From NCBI GenBank assembly GCA_019749805.1, contig JAIEPH010000031.1, forward strand, positions 1 through 64,000: a DNA stretch of 64,000 bases. The letters run 5' to 3'. Below the pieces are notes generated by a model that was given only the letters and a program-made list of their open reading frames with translations, searched no databases and was not told the origin of the DNA. The translations under genes were made by a program, and so were the position numbers. Source of the stretch: Mycobacteriaceae bacterium. Its GTDB lineage: Bacteria; Actinomycetota; Actinomycetes; Mycobacteriales; Mycobacteriaceae. How positions within the stretch are numbered: the stretch's first letter is position 1; each line of letters begins with the position of its first letter. Below are positions 9,828-19,773 of the stretch, piece after piece.

Positions 9828-11178
9828 AGGCGATCAGCCGTTTGACGCGTTCGTCGACCGAACGGAACGGGTCCTTGCACAGCACGGTGCGCTGCGCCTG
9901 GTCGTTCAGCTTGAGGTGGACCCAGTCGACGGTGAAATCGCGACCCGCCTCCTGCGCGGCGTAGATGAACTCGCCGCGCAGCTTGGCCCTGGTGGTCTGG
10001 GGCGGGGTGTTCACCGCGGCCTCGATTTCCTCGTCCGTGGTGATCCGCGCGGCCAGCCCCTTGCGCTGCAGCAGGTCGAACACGCCCCTGCCCCGCTTGA
10101 TGTCGTGGTAGGCCAGGTCGAGCTGGCTGATCTTCGGGTCGGACAGCTCCATGTTGTAGCGGTCCTGGTAGCGCTGGAACAGCTTGCGCTTGATGACCCA
10201 GTCGATCTCGGTGTCGACCTTGGCGAAGTCCTGGCTTTCGACCGCATCCAGCTGCCGACCCCACAGGTCGACCACCTGCTGGATCTGAGTGTTGGGCTCG
10301 CGGCTCTGCAGATACTCGACGGCGCGGGCGTAGTACTCGCGCTGGATGTCCAGCGCGCTGGCCTGCCTGCCACCCGCCAGCCGGACGGGCCGTCGGCCGG
10401 TGAGGTCGTGGCTGACCTCACGGATCGCCCGGATGGGGTTGTCCAGCGAGAAGTCGCGGAATGCGACGCCGGCCTCGATCATCTCGAGCACCAGCGACGC
10501 CGTACCCACCTTGAGCATGGTGGACGACTCGCACATGTTGGAGTCGCCGACGATGACGTGCAGTCTCCGGTATTTCTCGGCGTCGGCGTGTGGTTCGTCG
10601 CGAGTGTTGATGATCGGCCGGGACCGCGTCGTCGCCGAGGAGACGCCTTCCCAGATGTGCTCGGCACGCTGGGACAGGCAGAACGTCGCCGCCTTCGGCG
10701 TCTGCAGCACCTTGCCCGCGCCGCAGATCAGCTGGCGGGTCACCAGGAACGGCAACAACACGTCGGAGATGCGGGAGAACTCGCCGGCACGCACGATCAG
10801 GTAGTTCTCGTGGCAGCCGTACGAGTTGCCCGCCGAGTCGGTGTTGTTCTTGAACAGGTAGATGTCGCCACCGATGCCCTCGTCGGCAAGTCGCTGCTCG
10901 GCGTCGATCAGCAGGTCTTCCAGCACGCGCTCACCGGCGCGGTCATGGGTGACCAGTTGTACGAGGCTGTCGCATTCGGCGGTGGCGTACTCAGGATGGG
11001 AGCCCACATCGAGATAGAGCCGGGCGCCGTTGCGCAGAAATACGTTGGAGCTGCGGCCCCACGACACCACGCGCCGGAAAAGGTACCGGGCGACCTCGTC
11101 GGGGCTGAGCCGACGATGGCCGTGGAACGTGCAGGTGACACCGAACTCGGTCTCGATGCCCATGATTCGTCGCTGCAC
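9820..11178 (-). CDS. pafA: Pup--protein ligase PafA
   Basis: A 452-residue ATP-dependent ligase that joins deamidated Pup, through its C-terminal glutamate, to lysines of proteins bound for the proteasome. It has the glutamine-synthetase-like fold shared with Dop: E9 in GIETEFG (Mg/ATP site), D57 in [11 protein letters not shown] (catalytic aspartate) and the [10 protein letters not shown] loop. GTG at 11178 gives exactly the conserved family start ([11 protein letters not shown]); an in-frame extension upstream is unsupported. A TAGTCT box 7 nt before the GTG suggests a leaderless transcript. Residues 1-452 align closely to M. tuberculosis PafA from memory. Confidence 0.97.
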   Translation of the reverse strand: MQRRIMGIETEFGVTCTFHGHRRLSPDEVARYLFRRVVSWGRSSNVFLRNGARLYLDVGSHPEYATAECDSLVQLVTHDRAGERVLEDLLIDAEQRLADEGIGGDIYLFKNNTDSAGNSYGCHENYLIVRAGEFSRISDVLLPFLVTRQLICGAGKVLQTPKAATFCLSQRAEHIWEGVSSATTRSRPIINTRDEPHADAEKYRRLHVIVGDSNMCESSTMLKVGTASLVLEMIEAGVAFRDFSLDNPIRAIREVSHDLTGRRPVRLAGGRQASALDIQREYYARAVEYLQSREPNTQIQQVVDLWGRQLDAVESQDFAKVDTEIDWVIKRKLFQRYQDRYNMELSDPKISQLDLAYHDIKRGRGVFDLLQRKGLAARITTDEEIEAAVNTPPQTTRAKLRGEFIYAAQEAGRDFTVDWVHLKLNDQAQRTVLCKDPFRSVDERVKRLIASM

Positions 11179-11185
11179 CTGTTCG

Positions 11186-11191
11186 AGACTA
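11186..11191 (-). promoter_or_regulatory. -10 element of pafA
   Basis: Reading leftward, TAGTCT is followed by 7 nt and then the GTG start of pafA, the spacing expected for a leaderless mycobacterial mRNA. No good Shine-Dalgarno sequence precedes the GTG, which supports this reading. Confidence 0.45.
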
Positions 11192-11329
11192 CTGGTTGCT
11201 GGTCGGACGCGGAGGGCTGCCGCGCCGAACAAGCTGTTGACGGTGTCGTTGGTTTGGGAGGGGCGCGGCGGGTCGGCACCCCTGTGGATAACTCGGGCGC
11301 CGTTGGGGCCCGATCTGTCAGCATGAGGC

Positions 11330-12931
11330 ATGGGGGGCCGAACGCGACCGACTGTGTCCGATGCGCAAGCGTGGCAACCGAACTCGTTGCGTGAGGCCGC
11401 AGCCAGCTGGCAGGCCGCGGTGACCGATATGCACGCCGGTGTCGACGGCGCGATCCAGGGGGTCATCGGCGCGCAGCAGGTGTGGACGGGCTCAGCGGCC
11501 GAGGCCGCCCGTGATGAAGCCCTCACGGTGGGGCGGGCCTCCGATGCGCTGGCCCGGGCAATGGTGCTCGCCGCGATTGCGGCCCATGACGCTGCTGAGC
11601 AGATCGCGATCGCCCGCTCCGCAGTGCTGGATCTGGTGGGGATCGCCGAAGCCGGGGGCTTCGCTGTCTCCGACGACGGCACGGTATCCGTCCGCGATGC
11701 GCCGTCGTTGTTGCTGATCGCACTGTCGGGCGGGCACGCTGGGGTGGCCGACGACCTGCTCCTCGTCCGGGCTCAAGAGCTGACCCGGCGGCTGGTCGAC
11801 GCGCTCGACCGGCTCGGAGCCGCGGACGCCGACGCCGCCCGCGACATCGAGGAGGCGCTCGCCACCCCGGTTTCGGTGCCCGCCGCGACAATGCCCGCCG
11901 GGGCGGTGCCCGGCGACGTGGTAGCCGGCTGGCCGGTGATGGGCCAGGATCGGATCGCTGCCCAGATCGCGGCCATGACACCCGAACAGCGAAACAACCT
12001 CGTCGCCGAGTTCCCGCGCCAGGTCGGCAACACCGACGGCGTGCCCTGGGGGATGCGTATCGCGGCGAATCGCACCAACATCGCCCAGGCGATCCTCGAC
12101 GAACCCGATCCGCACCGCGCCGCCTTCTACCGCACGCTGCTCGGTGAGGCCGACGATCCGGCAGGCGGCGGGCGGCGGGTCGACCGGCAGATCGTGGCGT
12201 TCGACCCGGCGAGAGCCTCGCTCGTCGAGCTCAACGGCGATCTGGCGTCGGCCCGCAGCGTCGCGGTGCTGGTTCCAGGCATGAACACGACGATCGAGGG
12301 GTCGGCCCCCAACACCGCGACGGCACGCCGCTTTGTCGCTGCCGGCGGTGGCGATGTGGCGGTCCTGACGTACCTGGGTGGACCGTTTCCCAGCGGCAAC
12401 CTCGTCTCGGGTGTGGTCGATGCCGCCAGCCCGCGATACGCGCTGGACATGGCGCCTCGACTGGTGGCGTTCAGCGAGGACGTCGACCGCACCGTCGACA
12501 CGCAGGCTGCGGGCCGAGCGCCCGTGCCGGTCACCTACATCGGCCACTCCTACGGCGGCTCGATCCTGGGCACCGCCGAAGCGTTGGGCCTCACCGCCGA
12601 CCAGACGATGTATGTCGCGGCCGCGGGCGCAGGTGTCGGAGTTCAGGATCCGAGCGAATGGCACAACCGTAATCCCGACGTGGTGCGCTACTCGATGACA
12701 GCGCCGGGTGACTTCATCCAGGTCGTGCAGGGCCTGCCGCGTGGTCCGCACGGCGCCGACCCGGATGAGATGCCGGGCGTAATCCATTTGGCGACAGGCT
12801 ATTACGACGACGGCCGACCAATGGCCGGATTCGATGCGCATTCCGATGTGTTGAATTCGCCTTCTGACTCCTGGCGCAACATCCTGGCGGTGATCACCGG
12901 CGACCGTGAGCGAATCCAGATGACCGGTTAA
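11330..12931 (+). CDS. Alpha/beta hydrolase with WXG100-like N-terminus
   Basis: A 533-residue protein. Residues 1-105 are helical with a WTG turn ([16 protein letters not shown]) like WXG100/ESX-type proteins. The C-terminal half (about 280-530) is an alpha/beta hydrolase of the DUF1023 type, with nucleophile elbow GHSYGG and the [10 protein letters not shown] oxyanion region; a late His (FDAHSD) may complete the triad. No signal peptide is visible, so export, if any, would be through an ESX-type route. ATG 11330 is used; GTG 11354 is also possible. Divergent from pafA with about 150 bp between. Substrate unknown. Confidence 0.85.
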   Translation: MGGRTRPTVSDAQAWQPNSLREAAASWQAAVTDMHAGVDGAIQGVIGAQQVWTGSAAEAARDEALTVGRASDALARAMVLAAIAAHDAAEQIAIARSAVLDLVGIAEAGGFAVSDDGTVSVRDAPSLLLIALSGGHAGVADDLLLVRAQELTRRLVDALDRLGAADADAARDIEEALATPVSVPAATMPAGAVPGDVVAGWPVMGQDRIAAQIAAMTPEQRNNLVAEFPRQVGNTDGVPWGMRIAANRTNIAQAILDEPDPHRAAFYRTLLGEADDPAGGGRRVDRQIVAFDPARASLVELNGDLASARSVAVLVPGMNTTIEGSAPNTATARRFVAAGGGDVAVLTYLGGPFPSGNLVSGVVDAASPRYALDMAPRLVAFSEDVDRTVDTQAAGRAPVPVTYIGHSYGGSILGTAEALGLTADQTMYVAAAGAGVGVQDPSEWHNRNPDVVRYSMTAPGDFIQVVQGLPRGPHGADPDEMPGVIHLATGYYDDGRPMAGFDAHSDVLNSPSDSWRNILAVITGDRERIQMTG

Positions 12932-12948
12932 GGCTGGCAAAACCAGCC
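12932..12948 (+). terminator. Short hairpin after the WXG-hydrolase gene
   Basis: Immediately after the TAA, GGCTGG-CAAAA-CCAGCC forms a perfect 6-bp stem with a 5-nt loop. There is no U-tract; this is a candidate weak terminator or processing hairpin between two same-strand hydrolase genes. Confidence 0.4.
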
Positions 12949-12979
12949 ATTACCGTTGAACGACGGCCAGAATGGGCCG

Positions 12980-13864
12980 ATGTGGTCGCGCAGCGCCCCG
13001 GTGGACGGTTTCCGGCTCGCATTTGACCGATTCGGCGTCAGGGGTGCGCCGCCGGTGGTGTTGCTGCACGGCTGGCCCGGCAACCGTCACGACTATCGAC
13101 GGGTCGCGCCGCTGTTGTCCGGGGCCGCTGATGTCATCGTCCCCGACCTGCGCGGATTCGGCGGATCCGACAAGCACGCCGTCGCCGTCCGCCACTTCTA
13201 CAGCGCCACCGCGCAAGCGGCCAGCATCATCGGGCTCATCAAAGAACTCGGGTTTTCCCAGGTGGTGCTCGCGGGATATGACGTCGGCAGCCGGGTCGCC
13301 CAGAGCGTCGCCCGGATGGAACCCGACCTGGTGTCGGCGTTGGTGCTCTCTCCCCCACTGCCCGGTGCTGGTGACCGCGTGCTGACCGCCCGGGCGCAGA
13401 GCGAGTTCTGGTATCAGGCGTTTCACCAACTGCCGCTCGCCACGCAGCTGATCGATGGCAATCCCGATGCGGTCAGGGAATACCTTCGGCACTTCTGGTC
13501 GCACTGGTCTGCACCGAATTTCGTTGTCCCCGAAGATGATCTGGAGCGGTTGGTATCGGATTATGCGCTGCCGGGAGCATTCACCGCGTCGATCGCGTGG
13601 TACCGCGCCGGTGCGGGAATGATCGCCCAGTCACTCACCGAATTGCCGCCGGATCGCGCCATAAAGATTCATGTGCCCACCGATGTGCTGTGGCCCCAGC
13701 ATGATCCGCTGTTCCCGCGTGAGTGGTCAGACCGTCTCGACTCCTACTTCAGCGATGTGGAGCTGCACGTCGCGTTCGATGCCGGCCATTTCACGCCACT
13801 CGAATGTCCCGAGCAGTTCGCCGAGCTCGTCCTCATCCGGGCGCGCCCAAGCGACGCCGCGTGA
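12980..13864 (+). CDS. Alpha/beta hydrolase, epoxide-hydrolase-like
   Basis: A 294-residue alpha/beta hydrolase. The nucleophile position is aspartate (AGYDVGSR) rather than serine, together with the HGWPG oxyanion motif; this combination is typical of epoxide hydrolases and haloalkane dehalogenases. The C-terminal GHFTPLE supplies the catalytic His. A cap domain occupies the middle. The call leans to epoxide hydrolase because of the HGWPG motif; dehalogenase activity cannot be excluded. ATG 12980 is chosen; an in-frame TTG at 12956 would add eight residues next to a hairpin. Ends 3 nt from the convergent prcA stop. Confidence 0.82.
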   Translation: MWSRSAPVDGFRLAFDRFGVRGAPPVVLLHGWPGNRHDYRRVAPLLSGAADVIVPDLRGFGGSDKHAVAVRHFYSATAQAASIIGLIKELGFSQVVLAGYDVGSRVAQSVARMEPDLVSALVLSPPLPGAGDRVLTARAQSEFWYQAFHQLPLATQLIDGNPDAVREYLRHFWSHWSAPNFVVPEDDLERLVSDYALPGAFTASIAWYRAGAGMIAQSLTELPPDRAIKIHVPTDVLWPQHDPLFPREWSDRLDSYFSDVELHVAFDAGHFTPLECPEQFAELVLIRARPSDAA

Positions 13865-13867
13865 AGG

Positions 13868-14599
13868 CTACGTCGCCTCCGGTTCGCCTTCCCCGGCGTC
13901 CGCCACGGGCAGCAGCGCCTCCAGCGCCGAGCCGGTGATCCGCCGGAAAGCACGACGCGGTCGGTTCACGTCCAGGACGGCCACCTCGAGCGTCGCTGCC
14001 GCTAGCGTGCGCGGCTCACCGTTGCCGTCGGCCTTCAACGCCTCGATCGCGATCTTCGCCGCGTCCGCCAGCCCGGCGTTCTCGGTGTAAGAATCGTTGA
14101 GCTTCTCGGCGATCGGTTCGGTGGTGCCGCCCATGACCACGAAATGCGGTTCGTCGGCAATCGATCCGTCGTACGTGATCCGGTACAGCTCAGGCGCTTT
14201 CGCTTCACCGAAATGTGCTACCTCTGCGACGCAGAGCTCGACTTCGTAGGGCTTGGCCTGCTCGGTGAAGATCGTGCCGAGCGTCTGGGCGTATACGTTG
14301 GCCAGCTGACGTCCGGTGACATCGCGACGGGCGTAGGCGTAGCCCCGAGTGTCGGCATACTGAATTCCGCCGCGGCGCAGGTTGTCGAACTCGTTGAATC
14401 GACCGACGGCCGCGAAGCCGACCCGGTCGTACAGCTCGCTGACCTTCTGCAGTGAGCGCGAAGGGTTCTCGGCCACGAACAGGACACCGTCGGCATACGC
14501 CAGTACGACGACGCTGCGTCCGCGGGAAATGCCTTTACGCGCGAGCTCCGAACGCTCGCGCATCGCCTGCTCGGGCGAGATGAAATACGGAAAGCTCAC
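13868..14599 (-). CDS. prcA: 20S proteasome alpha subunit
   Basis: A 243-residue alpha-type subunit forming the outer heptameric rings of the 20S core and the gated pore to which Mpa docks. The N-terminus ([23 protein letters not shown]) is the conserved gating region, and there is no catalytic threonine, as expected. The ATG overlaps the prcB TGA by four bases (ATGA), showing coupled translation. Last gene of dop-pup-prcB-prcA. Confidence 0.97.
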   Translation of the reverse strand: MSFPYFISPEQAMRERSELARKGISRGRSVVVLAYADGVLFVAENPSRSLQKVSELYDRVGFAAVGRFNEFDNLRRGGIQYADTRGYAYARRDVTGRQLANVYAQTLGTIFTEQAKPYEVELCVAEVAHFGEAKAPELYRITYDGSIADEPHFVVMGGTTEPIAEKLNDSYTENAGLADAAKIAIEALKADGNGEPRTLAAATLEVAVLDVNRPRRAFRRITGSALEALLPVADAGEGEPEAT

Positions 14600-15492
14600 G
14601 ACTCTCCCCGGGCGTCCGTGGATCGATGCGTCGCATCCGGGCCGAACGTGTCTGCCCTGGAACGACTTTCGATGATCTGTCGGGCAAACTGCGCGATGCG
14701 CTCCTCCGGAACCTCTTCGGCTCCGTCAGCGCCGATGACGACCGCGGTCGGGTAGATGCCGCGCACCAGATCCGGCCCGCCCGTCGCGGAGTCGTCGTCG
14801 GCGGCATCATAGAGCGCCTCGACGGCGACCCGAAGTGCGGAGTCGGCGTCGGAGACCTGCGCATAGAGCTTCTTCATCGACGACTTGGCGAAGATCGAAC
14901 CCGAGCCCACCGACTGGTAACCCTCGTCTTCGAAGTTCCATCCACCCGCCGCGTCGAACGACACGATGCGGCCCGCCGCCACCGGATTGGGATCGTCGAG
15001 GTCGTAGCCGGCGAGCAACGGCAGCGCGACGAAGCCCTGAAGTGCCGCACCGAGATTGCCCCGGACCATGGTGGCCAACCGATTGACCTTGCCGGCAAAC
15101 GTCAGAGCGACGCCCTCGAGCTTCTCGTAGTGCTCGAGTTCGACGGCGTACAGCCGGGCGAACTCCACCGCGATGGCCGCGGTGCCTGCGATGCCCGTCG
15201 CGGTGTAGTCGTCGGTGATGTAGACCTTCTGCACGTCGCGGCCCGCGATCATGTTGCCCTGCGTCGAGCGGCGGTCACCTGCCATCACCACGCCGCCCCG
15301 GTACTTCAGCGCCACGATCGTCGTACCGTGCGGAACCGCATCCGTCGGCACGGCGCCGTGCTTGTTCACCGGAAGCAATTCGGGTGCCTGGCGCCGCAGC
15401 AGCTCAGAGAAGGACGACAGGTCCACGGGAACGGACGGCACGCCTGGGAGTGGGGAGGGAAAGGACAGCTGATCGCGGTTCGGCCAGGTCAC
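14596..15492 (-). CDS. prcB: 20S proteasome beta subunit
   Basis: A 298-residue precursor of the catalytic beta subunit. A 56-residue propeptide ends in VPHG, and autocleavage should expose T57 ([17 protein letters not shown]) as the N-terminal nucleophile. Conserved [13 protein letters not shown] and [17 protein letters not shown] regions follow (here [14 protein letters not shown]). It overlaps pup upstream and prcA downstream by 4 nt at each junction, giving a tightly coupled operon that keeps tag and protease subunits in proportion. Confidence 0.97.
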   Translation of the reverse strand: MTWPNRDQLSFPSPLPGVPSVPVDLSSFSELLRRQAPELLPVNKHGAVPTDAVPHGTTIVALKYRGGVVMAGDRRSTQGNMIAGRDVQKVYITDDYTATGIAGTAAIAVEFARLYAVELEHYEKLEGVALTFAGKVNRLATMVRGNLGAALQGFVALPLLAGYDLDDPNPVAAGRIVSFDAAGGWNFEDEGYQSVGSGSIFAKSSMKKLYAQVSDADSALRVAVEALYDAADDDSATGGPDLVRGIYPTAVVIGADGAEEVPEERIAQFARQIIESRSRADTFGPDATHRSTDARGES

Positions 15493-15683
15493 TGGCCACC
15501 CTTCTGGACGTACGCGCGAACGAAGTCCTCAGCGTTCTCTTCCAGCACGTCATCGATCTCGTCAAGCAGGTCGTCGGTCTCTTCGGCGAGCTTCTCGCGA
15601 CGCTCCTGGCCTGCGCCTGCGCTACCGGTGGGGTCGTCGTCATCGCCGCCGCCACCACCACGCTTGGTCTGCTCCTGCGCCAT
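15489..15683 (-). CDS. pup: Prokaryotic ubiquitin-like protein Pup
   Basis: A 64-residue, mostly disordered protein tag. It has a Gly/Asp-rich N-terminus that enters the proteasome, a coiled-coil-forming helix (about 26-52) that binds Mpa, and the C-terminal GGQ. The terminal glutamine must be deamidated to glutamate by Dop before PafA can ligate it; species that encode GGE directly do not need this step. Overlaps prcB by 4 nt; dop starts its 3' end about 100 nt upstream. Confidence 0.98.
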   Translation of the reverse strand: MAQEQTKRGGGGGDDDDPTGSAGAGQERREKLAEETDDLLDEIDDVLEENAEDFVRAYVQKGGQ

Positions 15684-15787
15684 CGCCGCCTCCTGCGTAT
15701 GTCTGCGGCGGGCCTACCGCAGCCCGCCGTTTCTCCACCCTACCGGTCAACGCACGGGATGCCGTGGATAGTGCGCCACCTCGAGGC

Positions 15788-17284
15788 TCAGTTGGTGAGC
15801 TGTTCCACCAGTTCGACGGCGCTGTCCACGGAATCCAGCAGGGCGCCGACGTGGGCCTTGCTGCCGCGTAGCGGCTCGAGGGTGGGAATCCGGACGAGCG
15901 AATCTCCGCCGAGGTCGAAAATCACCGAGTCCCAGCTGGCCGCGGCGATGTCCGCGCCGAACCGCCGAAGACATTCGCCACGGAAGTACGCCCGCGTGTC
16001 GGTGGGTGGGTTGTCCACGGCGTCGATCACCTGTTGTTCGGCGACCAGTCGCTTCATCGAGCCCCGTGCGACGAGCCGGTTGTACAGGCCTTTGTCCAGC
16101 CGGACGTCGGAGTACTGCAGATCGACCAGGTGCAGACGCGGTGCCGACCAGCCGAGGTTTTCCCGGTTCCGGAAGCCTTCCAGCAGCCGCAGCTTGGCGG
16201 GCCAGTCCAGGATCTCCGCGCACTCCATCGGATCTCGCTCCAACAGGTCGAGCACGTTGGCCCACGTCTCGACGACATGCGCGGCGCGCGGGTCGGGGTC
16301 GCGACTGTCCACCAGTTTGGCCACCCGGTCCAGATAGATCCGTTGCAGCGCAAGCGCGGTCAGTTCACGGCCGTCGGCGAGTGCGACGGTGGCCCGCAGC
16401 GACGGATCGCGACTGACGACGTGGACGGCGTGTACGGGCCGCGCCAAGGCCAGATCGGTAAGGTCCATGCCCTCTTCGATCAGGTCCAGCACCAACGCGG
16501 TGGTGCCGAGCTTGAGATAGGTCGACGTCTCGGACAGGTTGGCGTCGCCGATGATGACGTGGAGCCTGCGGTATTTGTCGGCGTCGGCGTGCGGTTCGTC
16601 CCGGGTGTTGATGATGCCGCGCTTGAGCGTCGTCTCGAGCCCGACCTCGACCTCGATGTAGTCGGAGCGCTGTGACAGCTGGAAGCCCGGCTCGTCACCC
16701 GACGGCCCGATTCCGACGCGGCCCGATCCCGTCACCACCTGACGCGACACCAGGAACGGCGTCAACCCGGCGATCACCGCCGAGAACGGCGTTTGGCGGC
16801 TCATGAGGTAGTTCTCGTGGGAGCCGTAGGAGGCGCCCTTGTTGTCGATGTTGTTCTTGTAAAGCTGCAGCTTGGCGGCCCCTGGCACGCTCGCGACGTG
16901 GCGCGCTGCGGCTTCCATCACCCGCTCGCCGGCTTTGTCCCAGATCACCGCGTCCATTGGGTCGGTGCACTCCGGCGCGGAGTACTCCGGATGTGCGTGG
17001 TCGACGTACAGCCGGGCGCCGTTGGTCAGGATCATGTTGGCCGCGCCGACCTCGTCGGCGTCCACCACCGGCGGCGGACCTGCTGACCGGCTCAGATCGA
17101 ACCCGCGGGCATCGCGAAGGGGCGATTCGACCTCGTAGTCCCAGCGCGTGCGCTTGGCTCGCTGGATGCCCGCGGCCGCCGCGTACGCCAGCACCGCTTG
17201 GGTGGAGGTCAATATCGGATTCGCGGTGGGATCGGACGGCGACGAGATGCCGTACTCGACCTCTGTTCCGATAATCCGTTGCAT
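15788..17284 (-). CDS. dop: Deamidase of Pup / depupylase Dop
   Basis: A 498-residue enzyme that converts the Pup C-terminal Gln to Glu and also removes Pup from proteins. It is a paralogue of PafA: E8 in IGTEVEYG, and the catalytic D95 in [10 protein letters not shown] Dop-specific loop lies around residues 40-80, and the [18 protein letters not shown] block is shared with PafA. The ATG lies 6 nt after a TAGGCT box, suggesting a leaderless transcript. It is divergent from a small ORF and two membrane-protein genes. Confidence 0.96.
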   Translation of the reverse strand: MQRIIGTEVEYGISSPSDPTANPILTSTQAVLAYAAAAGIQRAKRTRWDYEVESPLRDARGFDLSRSAGPPPVVDADEVGAANMILTNGARLYVDHAHPEYSAPECTDPMDAVIWDKAGERVMEAAARHVASVPGAAKLQLYKNNIDNKGASYGSHENYLMSRQTPFSAVIAGLTPFLVSRQVVTGSGRVGIGPSGDEPGFQLSQRSDYIEVEVGLETTLKRGIINTRDEPHADADKYRRLHVIIGDANLSETSTYLKLGTTALVLDLIEEGMDLTDLALARPVHAVHVVSRDPSLRATVALADGRELTALALQRIYLDRVAKLVDSRDPDPRAAHVVETWANVLDLLERDPMECAEILDWPAKLRLLEGFRNRENLGWSAPRLHLVDLQYSDVRLDKGLYNRLVARGSMKRLVAEQQVIDAVDNPPTDTRAYFRGECLRRFGADIAAASWDSVIFDLGGDSLVRIPTLEPLRGSKAHVGALLDSVDSAVELVEQLTN

Positions 17285-17290
17285 CTGCCC

Positions 17291-17317
17291 AGCCTAGGGG
17301 ACGGTCCGAAGTAGCCT
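17291..17317. promoter_or_regulatory. Back-to-back -10 boxes for dop and the small ORF
   Basis: Leftward TAGGCT (17296-17291) is 6 nt before the dop ATG. Rightward TAGCCT (17312-17317) is 6 nt before the GTG at 17324. The boxes are only 15 bp apart, so RNA polymerase binding to one should hinder the other. Both spacings fit leaderless starts. Confidence 0.5.
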
Positions 17318-17323
17318 GCGACC

Positions 17324-17446
17324 GTGCCGTCTGACAGGGACGCCTCCGCCACTGAGCACTACGCGGCCGCAAGTCGGTTCGTGGCGTCGCTCGGCGCTGC
17401 GATGTCTGCCGCCAATTACCCGGAGACGATGGTGGGCGCTCCATGA
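17324..17446 (+). CDS. Small ORF, 40 aa, coupled to membrane protein gene
   Basis: GTG-initiated 40-codon reading frame. The product contains SATEHYAASRFVASLGAA and ends TMVGAP. Two things support translation: a TAGCCT box lies exactly 6 nt upstream, and the TGA overlaps the ATG of the next gene as ATGA. The FVASLGAAMSA stretch faintly recalls the N-terminal helix of GbsR/MarR-type regulators, so it could be a regulator remnant; I cannot decide. It may act mainly as a leader peptide that couples translation to the membrane protein. Confidence 0.5.
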   Translation: MPSDRDASATEHYAAASRFVASLGAAMSAANYPETMVGAP

Positions 17447-18588
17447 TTGACGTCCAACAACGGCGGGCGGCGGACGCCTGGTTCCTCGAGCACGGGCTGC
17501 CCGCGGTGTTGCGCCCAGGACGGCTGGTGCGCCGCCTCTGGCCGCGATCGGCGCCGGCGCTGGCGGCGTTCGCGGTGTTCATGGTCAATTCCGCCATCGT
17601 CGTCGAGGTAACCGGGAAGCACACGATCGACATCGAGGGTGGGCCGACCCGCACAGAGTGGTTCGTACTGGGATTGGTTGTCCTCGTACTACCCATTGCG
17701 TCGCTGGTGGGCTGGCTGGTGTCCAGAATCTCCACCGTGCGGGGCCGCACCGTCGCGGCGACCGCCGCGCTGGTGTTTGGGATCGCGGGGGGCATCATCG
17801 GCGGTCCGAGCCCCCAGGTACTGGCAGATCTGATCTTCGAAGCGGTGGTCATCGCCACCATCTTGGCGATGACCGCGACCGGCCTTGGATCCATTCTGTC
17901 GTGGACCGCGCGAAAGACCCTCTCCCATCTGGCCGCGGTGGGCACGCTCATGATCCGCGCGCTGCCGGTGCTGCTTCTGACGTTTCTGGTGTTCTTCAAT
18001 TCGCCGGTGTGGCTGATGGCGGCCAGCATCTCGCGCGGCCGGATTTGGCTCGCGCTGATCTTCCTCTCGCTGATCGCCGCGGCCTTCGTGGTGGCCCTCA
18101 CCATCGACCGTTTCCGGCCGGTGATCGAGGCACCGGATGCCGCCGCCGATCGTGGTGCGGAGCTGGCCGACACTCCGTTCTCGGCGATGCCGGACCCGTC
18201 CGGGACGCAGACCCTAAATCGTGCCGAACGGCTCAATGTGATGTTTGTGCTTGCGGTTTCGCAACTCGCCCACATCTTCGTCGTTGCCATGGTCACGGCG
18301 TTGATCTTCCTGATTCTCGGCCTGATCCTGCTTTCCCCGGAAGTACTGTCGGCGTGGACGCGCGGTGAGGGGTCGAGCGACGGAACCTTCCTCGGGATGA
18401 CGATCCCGGTGCCCCAGTCGCTGATTCAGGTCACGATGTTCCTCGGCGCGCTGACGTTCATGTACGTCAGCGCAAAATCCGCGGGCGACGGCGAATACCG
18501 AAAGCAGTTCCTGGATCCGCTGAGCGACGAACTCAGGCTCACCTTGGTGGCCCGCAGCCGCTACCGGGCGGCGGTCCCGGCGCGCTGA
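17443..18588 (+). CDS. Multi-pass membrane protein, Rv2113-like (paralogue 1)
   Basis: A 381-residue integral membrane protein with about seven hydrophobic segments and no enzyme motif I can recognise. The N-terminus has AWFLEHGLPAVLRPGRLVRR, closely echoed by the next gene (EWFLHRGLPLVLTRRVRSR), and both end in a similar cytoplasmic-looking tail, so the two arose by duplication. Position between dop and mpa matches Rv2113 of M. tuberculosis. Start overlaps the small upstream ORF by ATGA. Function unknown. Confidence 0.8.
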   Translation: MIDVQQRRAADAWFLEHGLPAVLRPGRLVRRLWPRSAPALAAFAVFMVNSAIVVEVTGKHTIDIEGGPTRTEWFVLGLVVLVLPIASLVGWLVSRISTVRGRTVAATAALVFGIAGGIIGGPSPQVLADLIFEAVVIATILAMTATGLGSILSWTARKTLSHLAAVGTLMIRALPVLLLTFLVFFNSPVWLMAASISRGRIWLALIFLSLIAAAFVVALTIDRFRPVIEAPDAAADRGAELADTPFSAMPDPSGTQTLNRAERLNVMFVLAVSQLAHIFVVAMVTALIFLILGLILLSPEVLSAWTRGEGSSDGTFLGMTIPVPQSLIQVTMFLGALTFMYVSAKSAGDGEYRKQFLDPLSDELRLTLVARSRYRAAVPAR

Positions 18589-18624
18589 CGCCTACCAGGC
18601 CTCGGTTTCCCGCACAATATGCCC

Positions 18625-19773
18625 GTGTCCGACATGCGGGGCGTCCATGAATGGTTTCTCCATCGCGGGCTGCCACTGGTCTTGACGCGGCGGGTCCGGT
18701 CGCGCGCGCTGATTGACCGGTCGGCCCCGATGGTCAGCGGTATCGGCGCGCTGATCGCCCTGACGATGACGCTGACCGAGCTGACCGACGGTGACCCCGA
18801 CTACGGCTACGCGGTCCGGCTCGGCGCACTCACCTTGGCGTTGATCGCCGCCCCGTTTGCGCTCTACCTGCTGCACCGCTCCGGCACCACGCGCGGCGAT
18901 GCGGGCCGCAGGACGGCTGCCCTGCTCGTGATGGCGCTGTTCGTGCTCGGACTGCCGTTCGCCGACAGCGGCTTCTCCGGGATCGCCGTGGCCGAGATCG
19001 TCGGATTCGCCTTCGTTGCGGTGCTTGCGATCTGGCTAACCTACATCGGCATCGGTTCAATTGCGCTGTGGGCGTTCAGGTTCGCATGGTTGCAGGTGGG
19101 CGCGCTCGGCACGCTGATGAGCCGTGCGCTACCACTTCTGATGCTGACGGTGGTGGTGTATTTCACCGGTGAGCTGTGGCAGCTGGCGGCCCGGATGACC
19201 CGCGAAAGGCTCTGGCAGACCATCGGATTCCTCGCCGTCGTGGCGATCCTGTTCATGGTGGCGACCATCCGCGACGAAGTGAAGGCGCTGCGTGAAGATC
19301 GGGCCGGACAAAGCGACCCGGCCAAACTGCTGGAAGGGACGCCGCTCGAGACCTCCGATGGTCACGCGCCCCCGCGCACCGCGCTGTCGTTCGCCGAACA
19401 GGTCAACGTCGTCGCGGTGATGGTGGTGGCACAGGCGATCCAGGTGGTGCTCTTCACGACAGGCCTGTTGGTGTTCTTCGTGGCGCTCGGGGTCGTCGCG
19501 GTGCCCGACGATGTCGCGGTGCTGTGGTCAGCCGAGGAGTCGTGCCCGGTCGGCGAACCGCCCTGCGCAGGAACGTGGTTCGGTATTCATGTGCCGGTGG
19601 CGCAAACCATCGTGCACGTCTCGTTGTTTGTGGCGGTGCTGTCGGGCCTGTACTTCACCGTCAGCACCAGTGTCGACCCGATCTACCGGGAGCGCTTCTT
19701 CGACCCGCTGATTTCCGACGTGGCGGTCAGCCTGGCAGGCCGCGATGCCTACCTCGCGATGGACACCGGCTAG
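18625..19773 (+). CDS. Multi-pass membrane protein (paralogue 2)
   Basis: A 382-residue paralogue of the preceding protein with the same hydrophobic profile and shared segments (WFLHRGLPLVL, GTLMSRALPLLMLTVVVYFTG against GTLMIRALPVLLLTFLVFF). It has an extra loop containing two cysteines (EESCPVGEPPCAG) facing a probable extracytoplasmic side; this loop is cysteine-free in paralogue 1. GTG 18625 is chosen because CACAAT lies 6 nt upstream (leaderless pattern); ATG 18619 is the alternative and adds two residues. It converges with the next gene through a shared CTAG stop. Confidence 0.78.
   Translation: MSDMRGVHEWFLHRGLPLVLTRRVRSRALIDRSAPMVSGIGALIALTMTLTELTDGDPDYGYAVRLGALTLALIAAPFALYLLHRSGTTRGDAGRRTAALLVMALFVLGLPFADSGFSGIAVAEIVGFAFVAVLAIWLTYIGIGSIALWAFRFAWLQVGALGTLMSRALPLLMLTVVVYFTGELWQLAARMTRERLWQTIGFLAVVAILFMVATIRDEVKALREDRAGQSDPAKLLEGTPLETSDGHAPPRTALSFAEQVNVVAVMVVAQAIQVVLFTTGLLVFFVALGVVAVPDDVAVLWSAEESCPVGEPPCAGTWFGIHVPVAQTIVHVSLFVAVLSGLYFTVSTSVDPIYRERFFDPLISDVAVSLAGRDAYLAMDTG

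Noticed and set aside
9724..11394. 556-codon open frame on the plus strand
   Set aside because: Antisense shadow of pafA; composition is Val/Gly/Leu-rich with no motif, and the minus-strand gene is unmistakable.
11492..12940. 482-codon open frame on the minus strand
   Set aside because: Mirror of the WXG-hydrolase gene, rich in Arg/His/Gly, no ribosome site.
16695..18296. 533-codon open frame on the minus strand
   Set aside because: It runs antisense through the membrane-protein gene and then out of frame through dop; Arg/Ser/Thr-rich without motifs.
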